Source: an uncultured Roseobacter sp. (GTDB lineage Bacteria; Pseudomonadota; Alphaproteobacteria; Rhodobacterales; Rhodobacteraceae). Taken from it: a stretch of DNA of 33,916 bases. The stretch lies in the NCBI RefSeq assembly GCF_947495275.1, contig NZ_CANLYL010000022.1, forward strand, positions 1 through 33,916, read 5' to 3'. The notes below the pieces were generated by a model. It made no database searches and was not told where the DNA came from. It worked only from the letters and a program-made list of their open reading frames with translations. The stretch's first letter is position 1. Each line of letters opens with the position of its first letter. The translations under genes were made by a program, and so were the position numbers. This document shows positions 1 to 6,947 of the stretch, piece after piece.

Positions 1-73
1 CCTGGATGAGATCAACCACGGGTTCGACCTCATGCACCAAGGCAAATCCATCAGAGCCGTCGTCGAGTTCTAG
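1..73 (+). CDS. S-(hydroxymethyl)glutathione dehydrogenase / class III alcohol dehydrogenase, C-terminal end only
   Basis: The first 73 bases read as the last 23 codons of a gene that begins outside the window and stops at TAG (71-73). The encoded tail, LDEINHGFDLMHQGKSIRAV and three more residues, has the form typical of the C-terminus of zinc-dependent class III alcohol dehydrogenases (INxxFDLMHxGKSIR followed by a short hydrophobic end). These cytosolic enzymes oxidise S-hydroxymethylglutathione with NAD as part of formaldehyde detoxification. The usual partner, S-formylglutathione hydrolase, does not follow directly. Only the tail can be judged, so the family is likely but the exact enzyme is inferred. 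Confidence 0.75.
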   Translation, partial: LDEINHGFDLMHQGKSIRAVVEF

Positions 74-320
74 GGGGGTGACCAAATTCAGGGCCTGTCA
101 TCCGGCGCGTTTTCCAAGACTGTGGCCACGATGAGATGGGGCAAACCATCCTCAGCGCGTCTTGATCTGGCGATCAGGCCACGCCACTTGGGGATTTGTC
201 AAACTGTCGCGGGGAGTCTTCTCGCATGCGGGTGATTTCAACAGGTTCGTGACGTCACGGTCGCATTGTGGCGCGGGCGCTGGGCCGATAGAATTGTGTC
301 ATTGGCAGAAGGTTGACGTG
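74..320. other. Intergenic region upstream of the 2Fe-2S subunit gene
   Basis: There are 247 bases between the alcohol dehydrogenase stop and the next start. The frame of the next gene stays open back to 162, but that stretch encodes no recognisable domain and lacks a good ribosome site, so I treat it as non-coding. It contains a perfect 12-bp palindrome (listed separately) and no convincing terminator or promoter. Confidence 0.5.
248..259. promoter_or_regulatory. 12-bp perfect palindrome, possible operator
   Basis: The sequence CGTGACGTCACG is its own reverse complement and lies 61 bases before the start of the 2Fe-2S subunit gene. A perfect palindrome in an upstream region is compatible with binding of a dimeric regulator. 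A 12-mer palindrome can also occur by chance in 34 kb, and no regulator gene is nearby, so this is only a candidate. Confidence 0.25.
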
Positions 321-779
321 ATGAAGCTCACCGTTGATGGCAATTCGTATGATGTTGATGTGGCTGACGACATGCCGCTTTTGTGGGTATTGCGCGATAC
401 CCTGGGCCTGACATCCGTAAAATACGGTTGTGGCGTTGCCCAGTGCGGCGCCTGCACCGTGCATCTGAATGATCGCGCGATCCGCTCTTGCCAGACCGCG
501 ATATCTGACGTGGACGGCCCGATTACCACCATCGAAGGATTGGGAACGCCGGACAATCTACATATCGTGCAGCAGGCCTGGATAAAGCATCAGGTCGCGC
601 AATGTGGCTACTGCCAATCGGGGCAGATCATGCAGGCCGCCGATCTTCTGTCGAACACGCCCAACCCCACAGACGAAGAGATTGATGAAGCGATGCGTGG
701 CAATCTCTGTCGTTGTGGAACCTATCTACGGATTCGGGCCGCGATCAAGGCGGCCGCTGTCGCGCTGAACACGCGATAG
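321..779 (+). CDS. (2Fe-2S)-binding small subunit of a molybdenum hydroxylase, isoquinoline 1-oxidoreductase alpha-like
   Basis: This 152-residue protein has the full two-domain plan of the small iron-sulfur subunit of xanthine-oxidase-family enzymes. The N-terminal plant-type ferredoxin domain carries CGVAQCGAC and a following RSC cysteine. The C-terminal four-helix domain binds the second cluster through [11 protein letters not shown] and NLCRCGTY. Such subunits pass electrons from the molybdopterin site of a large subunit to an acceptor in hydroxylation or aldehyde oxidation. Length matches the IorA/CoxS-like family. ATG at 321 is chosen because AGAAGG lies just upstream and the ferredoxin fold begins at once; an open extension to 162 has no homology-like features. 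Oddly, no large molybdenum subunit or FAD subunit follows; the next gene is on the other strand. Confidence 0.9.
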   Translation: MKLTVDGNSYDVDVADDMPLLWVLRDTLGLTSVKYGCGVAQCGACTVHLNDRAIRSCQTAISDVDGPITTIEGLGTPDNLHIVQQAWIKHQVAQCGYCQSGQIMQAADLLSNTPNPTDEEIDEAMRGNLCRCGTYLRIRAAIKAAAVALNTR

Positions 780-817
780 GCGAATGAGAGCAGCCGTTTT
801 GCCCAGCAGATTGCTGA

Positions 818-1216
818 TCAATCTGTCATAAACTCTGGATCGGTCGGAACCTGCATCGATGTCACAAGGCCATTGGTTTGCATGGCCATCCCAATCACGC
901 TCATAAGTTCGCCATGCTGCTGGGGTGTCATGCCTTTCGCCCTTGCCGCGGCTGTGTGCGAATGTACGCAATAGCTACATCCATTCGCTGTGGACACAGC
1001 GATATAGAGCATTTCCTTGACCAGCGGATCCAATGTCCCTGGGCCCATAACGGTTTTGAGACCTTCCCAGGTCGCAGCCAACAATTCGGGGTCGTTGGCC
1101 AGAGCCCGCCAGAAGTTATTGATGAAATCGGTGCCACGGGTGGTACGGATGTCGTTGAAAACGGCCAGCACTTCTGCGCTGGCCGCCTCATCTGAGATCA
1201 AGGGAACGGTCGCCAT
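818..1216 (-). CDS. Carboxymuconolactone decarboxylase family protein (AhpD-like)
   Basis: A 132-residue cytosolic protein of the AhpD/CMD fold. Residues 80-87 (CSYCVHSH) give the CxxC...H signature of the AhpD-like peroxidase subgroup, where the two cysteines and histidine form the redox centre. True gamma-carboxymuconolactone decarboxylases lack this cysteine pair, so a peroxidase or disulfide-reductase role is more likely than decarboxylation. The ATG (1216-1214) overlaps the stop of the upstream cyclase-family gene by one base (TGATG), pointing to translational coupling and a shared operon. The frame is open further upstream, inside the cyclase gene, but only this start gives a normal family length. 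The physiological substrate is unknown. Confidence 0.85.
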   Translation of the reverse strand: MATVPLISDEAASAEVLAVFNDIRTTRGTDFINNFWRALANDPELLAATWEGLKTVMGPGTLDPLVKEMLYIAVSTANGCSYCVHSHTAAARAKGMTPQQHGELMSVIGMAMQTNGLVTSMQVPTDPEFMTD

Positions 1217-2037
1217 CAGACCATTGCGAAGATGCGGGCCGGTCCGCCAGAGCCGCCGACGTGGTTTGGCGCGCCGACCACAAGCGTGGCACCCGCCGCG
1301 GGCACCTGGTCGAGGCCTGCAAGGTTTTCGATGCCGTAGCGCCCAGCGGGCAACCACGCATAGTGGGTCGCAAAATCCGGAGAGGGGCCGTGATCCAGCG
1401 ACAAAGTATCGACAGCCATGGCTGCAGCAGTTGTCGTTTCCAGTAACATCTGCGTGGCCTCGATGTGGAATCCGGGAAAGTGTTTTACGCCATCTGCGTC
1501 ATTGCCTACGTAATCCGGGCTGGCGGTCTTGCCGGCCCAGCCTGAATGCATCGCGATGCAGGCCTTGTCGGGAATGTCGCCGTGGGCGGCAATCCAGGCA
1601 TTCAGATCATCCGGTGTGACCTGTGCATCAGCGTTTCCAGCCGCCTTTGCCGCAATGTCGATAACGCAAAGCGGCACGACCAGATCGCTTACCGGTATTT
1701 CGTCAACCGAGCTACCGTCGGCAGAGAAGTGTAACGGTGCATCCACATGGGTTGCGGTGTGTTCATTGATGCTGAGATTGAACAGATTGAATCCGTTTTC
1801 GGCAAAGTTGAACTGTTGCTCCATGGAGATACCCGGCACGCCAAAGAAGGTCGGAAACTCCGGGCTGAGCTTGTGTGTCATGTCAAAGATGCCGGAATGC
1901 CCATCAGCCATTGCCGCAGGCGCGCTGGCCATCGCTCCAAGGCCCGCAGCGGCGCCAGCCGCCGCACTGGTTTTGAAAAAATCCCGCCGCGACAGCATAC
2001 GTTCCTTGACTGAATTTATGACGCAAATATCACACAT
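1216..2037 (-). CDS. Tat-exported cyclase family protein (kynurenine-formamidase-like fold)
   Basis: The 273-residue product has the metal-binding signature of the cyclase/kynurenine formamidase family: H93-TATH97-V-D99-APLH103 matches HxGTHxDxPxH with Ala in place of Gly. These metal-dependent enzymes hydrolyse amides, lactones or esters. The N-terminus carries a twin-arginine motif, SRRDFFK (16-22), then an Ala/Gly-rich hydrophobic stretch ending at APAAMA (39-44), so periplasmic export by the Tat route is likely. The start at 2037 is supported by AGAAGGA just upstream (reading on the minus strand). The short cysteine-containing leader before the RR motif also resembles other members of this group. 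It is the first gene of a two-gene operon with the AhpD-like protein. The substrate cannot be told from sequence. Confidence 0.85.
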   Translation of the reverse strand: MCDICVINSVKERMLSRRDFFKTSAAAGAAAGLGAMASAPAAMADGHSGIFDMTHKLSPEFPTFFGVPGISMEQQFNFAENGFNLFNLSINEHTATHVDAPLHFSADGSSVDEIPVSDLVVPLCVIDIAAKAAGNADAQVTPDDLNAWIAAHGDIPDKACIAMHSGWAGKTASPDYVGNDADGVKHFPGFHIEATQMLLETTTAAAMAVDTLSLDHGPSPDFATHYAWLPAGRYGIENLAGLDQVPAAGATLVVGAPNHVGGSGGPARIFAMV

Positions 2038-2331
2038 GGTAGTTCCTTCTCCAAATTTCGGGTGACGCGAGGCCGCCTCTGTTTTTCACCAGGCCACTGA
2101 GTTGATCGCCAGAACAAGGCGCGTAACTGCCCGCCAACTTCTGTGTCGCAATGCGCAGTTGCATTTGCCTTCAATCTCAAACCTTCCCGTCGGCAATGGT
2201 ACACCGGATATTTTGTTTGACCATAGGAGAGTGCGATCTGCCGCATCACTCTGGCGTCAGCGTTTGTGGTCGGGCGCAGAAAGTTCGACGCTAGCTTGCA
2301 GTGCGTCACAATTCCGTGCCACCTTCACGGG
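2038..2331. other. Divergent intergenic region between cyclase-family gene and MFS gene
   Basis: These 294 bases separate two divergently read genes and must hold promoters for both. A good Shine-Dalgarno sequence for the leftward cyclase gene lies at its right border near 2042-2052. The rightward MFS gene has no strong ribosome site. I see no palindrome or terminator that I would defend. Confidence 0.45.
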
Positions 2332-3609
2332 ATGCTACGCAATCTGCTCCCGCTCAGCGCCTTGTTGCTCAGCTCCGCGCTCTTGCTTTTCGCCGGTGGA
2401 ACCAACAGCCTCATCCTTCCGGTTCGCGGCACGGCTGAGGGCTTTGATGCCCTGTCCCTCGGGCTTCTGGGCACCGGCTGGGCGTTGGGATATGTCGCGG
2501 GCTGCGTGGTGATGCCGATGCTGGTCAGCAGGGTCGGCCATATTCGTTCCTTTACAGTAATGGCCGCGCTAGCTGCGGTCGCCATTCTTGCGTCGTTGAT
2601 CTTCTTGAAGCCTGTTGCGTGGATTCCGCTTAGGGCGCTTTCGGGTTTGTGCTTTGCTGGTGCCGCGATGATCGTTGAAAGCTGGCTCAGTGAGCGTTCG
2701 GACGCAAAAAACCGCGGGCGCATCTTCGGGACCTATACAATGGTCAATCTGGTCGCCTCGACCGCCGGGCAGATGTCTTTGACCCTTGCCTCAACCGATG
2801 GCTATTTCTTCTTTGTTCTGGGGGCGATCTTTTACGCTCTGGCACTGGTTCCGGTGGCGATCACTTCCAGTGCCAGTCCAAAACCACTCGTGAAGGTGCG
2901 TCTCGACCTGAAGGCCCTGTGGCGGAATTCGCCCGTTGCTGTTTTTGCCATTTTTCTGGTCGGCGTTTCCAACAGCGCGTTCGGAACATTAGCGGCTGTT
3001 TATGCCGGCCGGATCGGTTTGACGCTGAATTCCATCGCGCTTTTCGCAAGTATTCCGATTTTGGCAGGTGCAATAGCGCAGGTGCCGGTGGGTTTTTTGT
3101 CAGACCGAATAGATCGCCGCAAAGTCCTCGTCGGTACCGCGGTGCTGGCACTCACTGCTGACCTGGCGTTTATCTTCGTGGCACCCGAGAGCACTTTGAT
3201 AAATCTTGTTCTCGTCTCACTTTTTGGGGCGTCGATTTTTTCGATGTATCCGGTCATTCTGGCGCATGCGAATGATCATGCCGAAGAAGGCAACTTCATC
3301 CAGACCAGCGGTGGCTTGCTCCTTGTTTTCGGTCTGGGTTCGATCATTGGGCCGCTTGTTGCCGGTTGGGGCATGTCGTCCATCGGCGTGTCAGGCTTGT
3401 TTCTGACAACCGTGGGGGCGCATATCCTGATGATCGCCTATGCGCTGCTGCGCATTATGACGCGCGCGCCGGTGTCCGCCGAAGAAAAAGCCGCTTTTGT
3501 CGCGGCACCGCCGGGGCGTTCCATCACGCCGGAAACGGCAGCTTTCGCCTCCGGGGAGGAGCAAGCGGAGGGAACGAAGCCCAACGATGTAGTAGACAAC
3601 AGCGCCTAA
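2332..3609 (+). CDS. MFS transporter, YcaD-like
   Basis: A 425-residue inner-membrane carrier of the major facilitator superfamily with about twelve hydrophobic segments and a central loop after about residue 200. The segment SGLCFAGAAMIVESWLSERS followed by KNRGRIFGTYTM resembles the fourth and fifth helices of the YcaD-like group, where ESWL and NRGR(I/L) are characteristic. The second half contains GFLSDRIDRR, the usual cytoplasmic loop motif between helices. The start at 2332 places the first membrane helix directly at the N-terminus; a GTG at 2266 would add 22 non-membrane residues. No substrate can be assigned. It ends in a 4-bp overlap with the convergent hydrolase gene. The C-terminal 40 residues are hydrophilic and probably disordered. 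Confidence 0.85.
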   Translation: MLRNLLPLSALLLSSALLLFAGGTNSLILPVRGTAEGFDALSLGLLGTGWALGYVAGCVVMPMLVSRVGHIRSFTVMAALAAVAILASLIFLKPVAWIPLRALSGLCFAGAAMIVESWLSERSDAKNRGRIFGTYTMVNLVASTAGQMSLTLASTDGYFFFVLGAIFYALALVPVAITSSASPKPLVKVRLDLKALWRNSPVAVFAIFLVGVSNSAFGTLAAVYAGRIGLTLNSIALFASIPILAGAIAQVPVGFLSDRIDRRKVLVGTAVLALTADLAFIFVAPESTLINLVLVSLFGASIFSMYPVILAHANDHAEEGNFIQTSGGLLLVFGLGSIIGPLVAGWGMSSIGVSGLFLTTVGAHILMIAYALLRIMTRAPVSAEEKAAFVAAPPGRSITPETAAFASGEEQAEGTKPNDVVDNSA

Positions 3610-4412
3610 CCACCGCCCAGGAAATCCAGGTGGTCAGGCCCCTGATCCAACCGCCAGATGTGATCGGCCATTGCCTGCGGGAAAGATGACGCCACAAGAG
3701 GGTCATGTCCGGGCACGATCAGCTTTGGCTCGCTGGCCAGACGTTCCAATGTTTCAAAGCCGTCAAGCATGTTCTGCAGGTCAACCACGATCGGGAATGG
3801 TTTTCTTTCGAAGACATTTTCGTAATAGTGCGCGGCATCTGACGCCAGCACCATCCAGCCCGATTTGGTCCGCACGCGCACGCATTGAAGGCCGCGGCTA
3901 TGTCCACCGATACAATGTACGGTCACACCGTCGTCGATTTCTGCGTCGCCGTCATGAAAGATGACCTGCCCGGAATAAAGCCGCTTGATCGCCTCGCAGA
4001 TATGACCGGCGGTAAACGGCATGCGGAGGGTGTCGTGACACATGCAGGGACCGGTGGCATAGGCCATCTCGGCAGCTTGCAAATGCAGTTTCGCATTTGG
4101 AAAGAGATGCAAACCGCCAGCGTGGTCGTAATGCAGATGTGTGACAATCACGTCCCTGATGTCCGCGGGCTGCAACCCCAATGGTGCGAGTGAGATTGCC
4201 GGGTCCTGTCGGATCGGACGATCTCTTGTTTCGGCCTCGCTGGCATCATAGCCGGTGTCGACGAGGATGACTTTCTGCCCCTGCCGCAGAACCCACATGA
4301 AATAGTCCATCGGGTGCGGCGCATCGTGGTTGTCATCAAAGATAAAACTGTCACGCCGGGTCCGGCTGTTTCGATCTGCGTATTTTACTGCGTAAATTTC
4401 CCAATCGCTCAC
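3606..4412 (-). CDS. Metallo-beta-lactamase-fold hydrolase, N-acyl homoserine lactonase-like
   Basis: This 268-residue protein has all the zinc ligands of the metallo-beta-lactamase superfamily: H92xH94xD96H97 (HLHYDH), H171 (GGHSRG), D192 (SDAAHYY) and H236 (PGHDP). The arrangement, with VDTGYD (51-56) and a tyrosine pair after the bridging Asp, resembles the lactonase branch (AttM/AiiA-like), which opens lactone rings. Other small ester or lactone substrates are equally possible. No signal peptide is seen. The start codon is GTG at 4412-4410, overlapping the stop of the upstream gene by four bases (GTGA), so the two are translationally coupled. Context with a quinol-monooxygenase-like protein and two dehydrogenases suggests catabolism rather than quorum quenching. 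Confidence 0.85.
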   Translation of the reverse strand: MSDWEIYAVKYADRNSRTRRDSFIFDDNHDAPHPMDYFMWVLRQGQKVILVDTGYDASEAETRDRPIRQDPAISLAPLGLQPADIRDVIVTHLHYDHAGGLHLFPNAKLHLQAAEMAYATGPCMCHDTLRMPFTAGHICEAIKRLYSGQVIFHDGDAEIDDGVTVHCIGGHSRGLQCVRVRTKSGWMVLASDAAHYYENVFERKPFPIVVDLQNMLDGFETLERLASEPKLIVPGHDPLVASSFPQAMADHIWRLDQGPDHLDFLGGG

Positions 4413-4699
4413 TGGATCACCGTTGCGTAGGTTCTGATGGATTTGTCTTTGATCATGTCTGCTGCTGCGGCGTCAAATTCCTTGAAGTGCTGTGTCTTCA
4501 GATGCTGTCGAAAAGCCGTCTCATCTTCATAAAGCTCGTACAAAAAAACTTCGGTGAGCCGCGCGGGATCGGTTGCGATATCAAATTGATGGCACCCAGG
4601 TTCATTTGCAAGCGATGCCCTGGCGTTGTGCTCCATCAATGGCAGAAATTCAGCCAGACGGTTGGATTTGATCGTGAAGGTGACAACAACAGCGTACAT
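4409..4699 (-). CDS. Putative quinol monooxygenase, antibiotic biosynthesis monooxygenase (ABM) domain
   Basis: A 96-residue single-domain protein with the ABM ferredoxin-like fold: an opening beta strand (MYAVVVTFTIK), a helix with LPLMEHNARASLANEPGC, then FDIATDP and VFLYELYEDETAFRQHLKT. Such YgiN-like proteins act as small dimeric cytosolic oxygenases on quinols or as accessory proteins in catabolic operons. ATG at 4699 is preferred to the one at 4729 because AAGGACA lies directly upstream and family members begin with this first strand. It heads a two-gene operon with the metallo-hydrolase. Its promoter region is shared with the divergent dehydrogenase gene and contains an 18-bp palindrome. 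Confidence 0.85.
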   Translation of the reverse strand: MYAVVVTFTIKSNRLAEFLPLMEHNARASLANEPGCHQFDIATDPARLTEVFLYELYEDETAFRQHLKTQHFKEFDAAAADMIKDKSIRTYATVIQ

Positions 4700-4733
4700 T
4701 TGTGTCCTTGCGTTTAGCGGGATGCTCATTTAC

Positions 4734-4751
4734 GTATGCATTAATGCATAC
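4734..4751. promoter_or_regulatory. 18-bp perfect palindrome in divergent promoter, probable operator
   Basis: GTATGCATTAATGCATAC reads the same on both strands over 18 bases, in an AT-rich stretch between two divergent start codons (4699 leftward, 4831 rightward). Its position, 35 bp from one start and 79 bp from the other, suits a site from which one dimeric regulator controls both operons. Short GTAT...ATAC type palindromes are common for GntR/FadR-type regulators of catabolic genes, but the regulator family is an inference and no regulator gene is in the window. Confidence 0.6.
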
Positions 4752-4830
4752 ATTAAAGTTAGACTATTTGCTACCACTGAATCATATGTGGTCGAAAAAG
4801 TCTCAATCACGCTAGGGGACATAGCAACAA

Positions 4831-5919
4831 ATGAAAGATGTTTACCGGATCGCGGTTTTTCAGGGAGATGGCATTGGGCCAGAAATAATGCAGCCTACTG
4901 TTGAAATTCTCGGCCAGCTTGCCACTCAAAGTGGCTACAACCTCAGCGTTGTTGATTACCCGGCGGGGGCCGCTCATTTTGCGAATACCGGAGAGGCGCT
5001 GCCCGCGACTTCGCTGCAAGGCGCAAAAGACAGTGACGCGATATTGCTGTCCGCGATGGGGCTGCCGTCGGTCAGATACGATGATGGTACCGAGATTTCT
5101 CCGCAAATTGATCTGCGCAAGGCTTTGAATCTTTTTGCTGGTGTGCGCCCGGTTCGCATCTTCCCCGGCCAGAAAACGCCATTGTCGCTGCCCGGCGGGC
5201 GGGAAGTTGATTTCGTTCTCATCCGGGAAAGCACCGAAGGGTTGTTTCACACACAAGGCTGCGGGGAAGTCACCGAAGAAGAGGCGCGCGAAACGCTGTT
5301 GATCACCCGTAAGACATCCGAACTTCTGTTCGATTTCGCTTTTAATTTGGCACGGGATCGTAAAGAGGCCGGGCGAGGTCCGGGGCGGGTCACCTGCGTC
5401 GACAAAGCCAATGTATTCCGCGCTTTCGCGTTTTTCCGCGAGATTTTTGACGAAACGGCCCGGCAATTTCCTGACTTGGCGCGTGATCATGCCTATGTTG
5501 ATGCTATGGCGTTGTGGTTTGTTCAGAAACCATGGGATTTCGATGTATTGGTCACTGAGAACATGTTTGGCGATATTCTGTCTGATCTGGGCGCAGGTTT
5601 GATGGGCGGGTTGGGCGTGGCACCGTCGGCTGATATCGGACTGCACCATGCTGTCTTTCAACCTTGTCATGGGTCGGCGCCGGATATTGCCGGGCAGGGG
5701 ATTGCCAACCCGCTGGCCATGATCCTTTCTGCCGCGATGATGCTGGAATGGCTGGGTAGGCGCCATGACCATGCGTCCCTCACAACAGATGGCGTGCGGC
5801 TTCGAGAGGCCGCCGAGAAAGTCATCGCGGAGGGCGAGGATTTGACTGGCGATCTGGGCGGAACCGCCACGACAACTCAGGCAGCCGCCGCCGTCACAGC
5901 TGCACTCGTCGCGACATGA
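4831..5919 (+). CDS. NAD-dependent isocitrate/isopropylmalate dehydrogenase family protein (beta-decarboxylating)
   Basis: The 362-residue product belongs to the beta-decarboxylating dehydrogenases, which oxidise a 2-hydroxyacid and release CO2 using a divalent metal. Visible landmarks are GDGIGPE (12-18), substrate-binding arginines in LRKALNLFAGVRP (95-107) and RESTEG (132-137), lysine K192 in DKANVFR, and metal-binding aspartates around D224, D248 and D252 (ENMFGDILSDLGAG). The HGSAPDIAGQGIANP loop (280-294) is typical of NAD-using members. RESTEGLFH differs from the classic leucine and Krebs-cycle enzymes, so a tartrate/malate-like or other 2-hydroxyacid substrate is possible. The leucine pathway is not indicated, as leuCD are absent. 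The gene overlaps the following oxidoreductase by four bases (ATGA). Confidence 0.85.
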   Translation: MKDVYRIAVFQGDGIGPEIMQPTVEILGQLATQSGYNLSVVDYPAGAAHFANTGEALPATSLQGAKDSDAILLSAMGLPSVRYDDGTEISPQIDLRKALNLFAGVRPVRIFPGQKTPLSLPGGREVDFVLIRESTEGLFHTQGCGEVTEEEARETLLITRKTSELLFDFAFNLARDRKEAGRGPGRVTCVDKANVFRAFAFFREIFDETARQFPDLARDHAYVDAMALWFVQKPWDFDVLVTENMFGDILSDLGAGLMGGLGVAPSADIGLHHAVFQPCHGSAPDIAGQGIANPLAMILSAAMMLEWLGRRHDHASLTTDGVRLREAAEKVIAEGEDLTGDLGGTATTTQAAAAVTAALVAT

Positions 5920-6947
5920 ACAGACGGTCCCAATACCGCGTGGCCTGTTTGGGTGCGGGCTACTTCAGCCAGTTTCACTACGATGCGTGGAAGCGTATGC
6001 CCTATGTCACGCTGGTCGGATCAGCGGACCATAACCTTGATGCGGCGCGGGCAACGGGCCTGCCAGCTTATGCGGAGCTGCATGAGATGTTGGTTGAGAC
6101 CAAGCCTGACATTCTGGACATCATTTTGCCGCCTGGGGCTCATAAGGAAGCGATTGACACCGCGCTAGAGATCGGTGTCAAAACGATCATTTGCCAAAAA
6201 CTGTTTTGCATTGATCTGGCCGAAGCAACAGGTGTGACTGAACGCGCCGAAGCCGCCGGGGCCAACCTGATCGTGCATGAGAATATTCGTTTCATGCCGT
6301 GGTATCGAACTATCCGCTCCGCCATTGATGCCGGGCAAATTGGCGCACCGTTGCAGGCTAGTTTCCGCCTGCGTCCCGGAGATGGGCAGGGCCCTCGCGC
6401 CTATTTGGATCGCCAGCCCTATTTCCAGCAGATGCCCCGGTTCCTGATTCATGAAACGGGTGTGCACTGGATTGACACCTTCCGCTTTCTTTTTGGCGAT
6501 CCCACAGCGGTTTATGCTGATTTGCGTCAGATCAACCCGGTCATCAGCGGCGAGGACGCAGGGTTTTTTCTGCTCGATCATCCGGCTGGGGTCCGGACGC
6601 TCTTTGATGGCAACCGGCACTGTGATCACGTCTCAGACAACCATCGCAGGACGATGGGCGACGCAGAGTTTGAAGGCACGGACGGTACCCTGACCCTTTC
6701 CGGGGATGGCAGCGTCCGTTTTCGAGCCAAGGGGGATGTGACGGCAGAAATTCTGCTGGCGCCCGATACTGCTGGCGGATTCGGCGGCGATTGTGTGCAC
6801 CATTTGCAAAACCATGTGATCAACGCTTTGCGGACGGATAGCGGCTTTGAGAATACCGCACGGAGTTATCTTGACGTGCTTCGGATCAAAGATGCAATCT
6901 ATCTGTCTGCGGAAACGGGTCGGAAGATCTTTTTGGTAGAGAGTTGA
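5916..6947 (+). CDS. Gfo/Idh/MocA family NAD(P)-dependent oxidoreductase
   Basis: A 343-residue cytosolic oxidoreductase with an N-terminal Rossmann fold (VACLGAGYFSQFH, glycines at 13 and 15) and the C-terminal alpha/beta domain of the Gfo/Idh/MocA family. These enzymes usually oxidise or reduce sugars, inositols or related polyols. The family's EKP cofactor/catalytic motif is replaced by QKL at 94-96 (IICQKLF), keeping the lysine only. The conserved second-domain histidine motif appears as HETGVHWIDTFR (179-190). The start overlaps the stop of the preceding dehydrogenase (ATGA), so both are translated from one message and probably act in the same route. Substrate is unknown. Confidence 0.85.
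   Translation: MNRRSQYRVACLGAGYFSQFHYDAWKRMPYVTLVGSADHNLDAARATGLPAYAELHEMLVETKPDILDIILPPGAHKEAIDTALEIGVKTIICQKLFCIDLAEATGVTERAEAAGANLIVHENIRFMPWYRTIRSAIDAGQIGAPLQASFRLRPGDGQGPRAYLDRQPYFQQMPRFLIHETGVHWIDTFRFLFGDPTAVYADLRQINPVISGEDAGFFLLDHPAGVRTLFDGNRHCDHVSDNHRRTMGDAEFEGTDGTLTLSGDGSVRFRAKGDVTAEILLAPDTAGGFGGDCVHHLQNHVINALRTDSGFENTARSYLDVLRIKDAIYLSAETGRKIFLVES

Noticed and set aside
162-320. N-terminal extension of the 2Fe-2S subunit
   Set aside because: The added 53 residues do not belong to the ferredoxin fold, and a better ribosome site precedes ATG 321.
4807-5772. 321-codon minus-strand frame opposite the dehydrogenase
   Set aside because: The plus-strand frame has all motifs of the isocitrate/isopropylmalate dehydrogenase family; the opposite frame has none.
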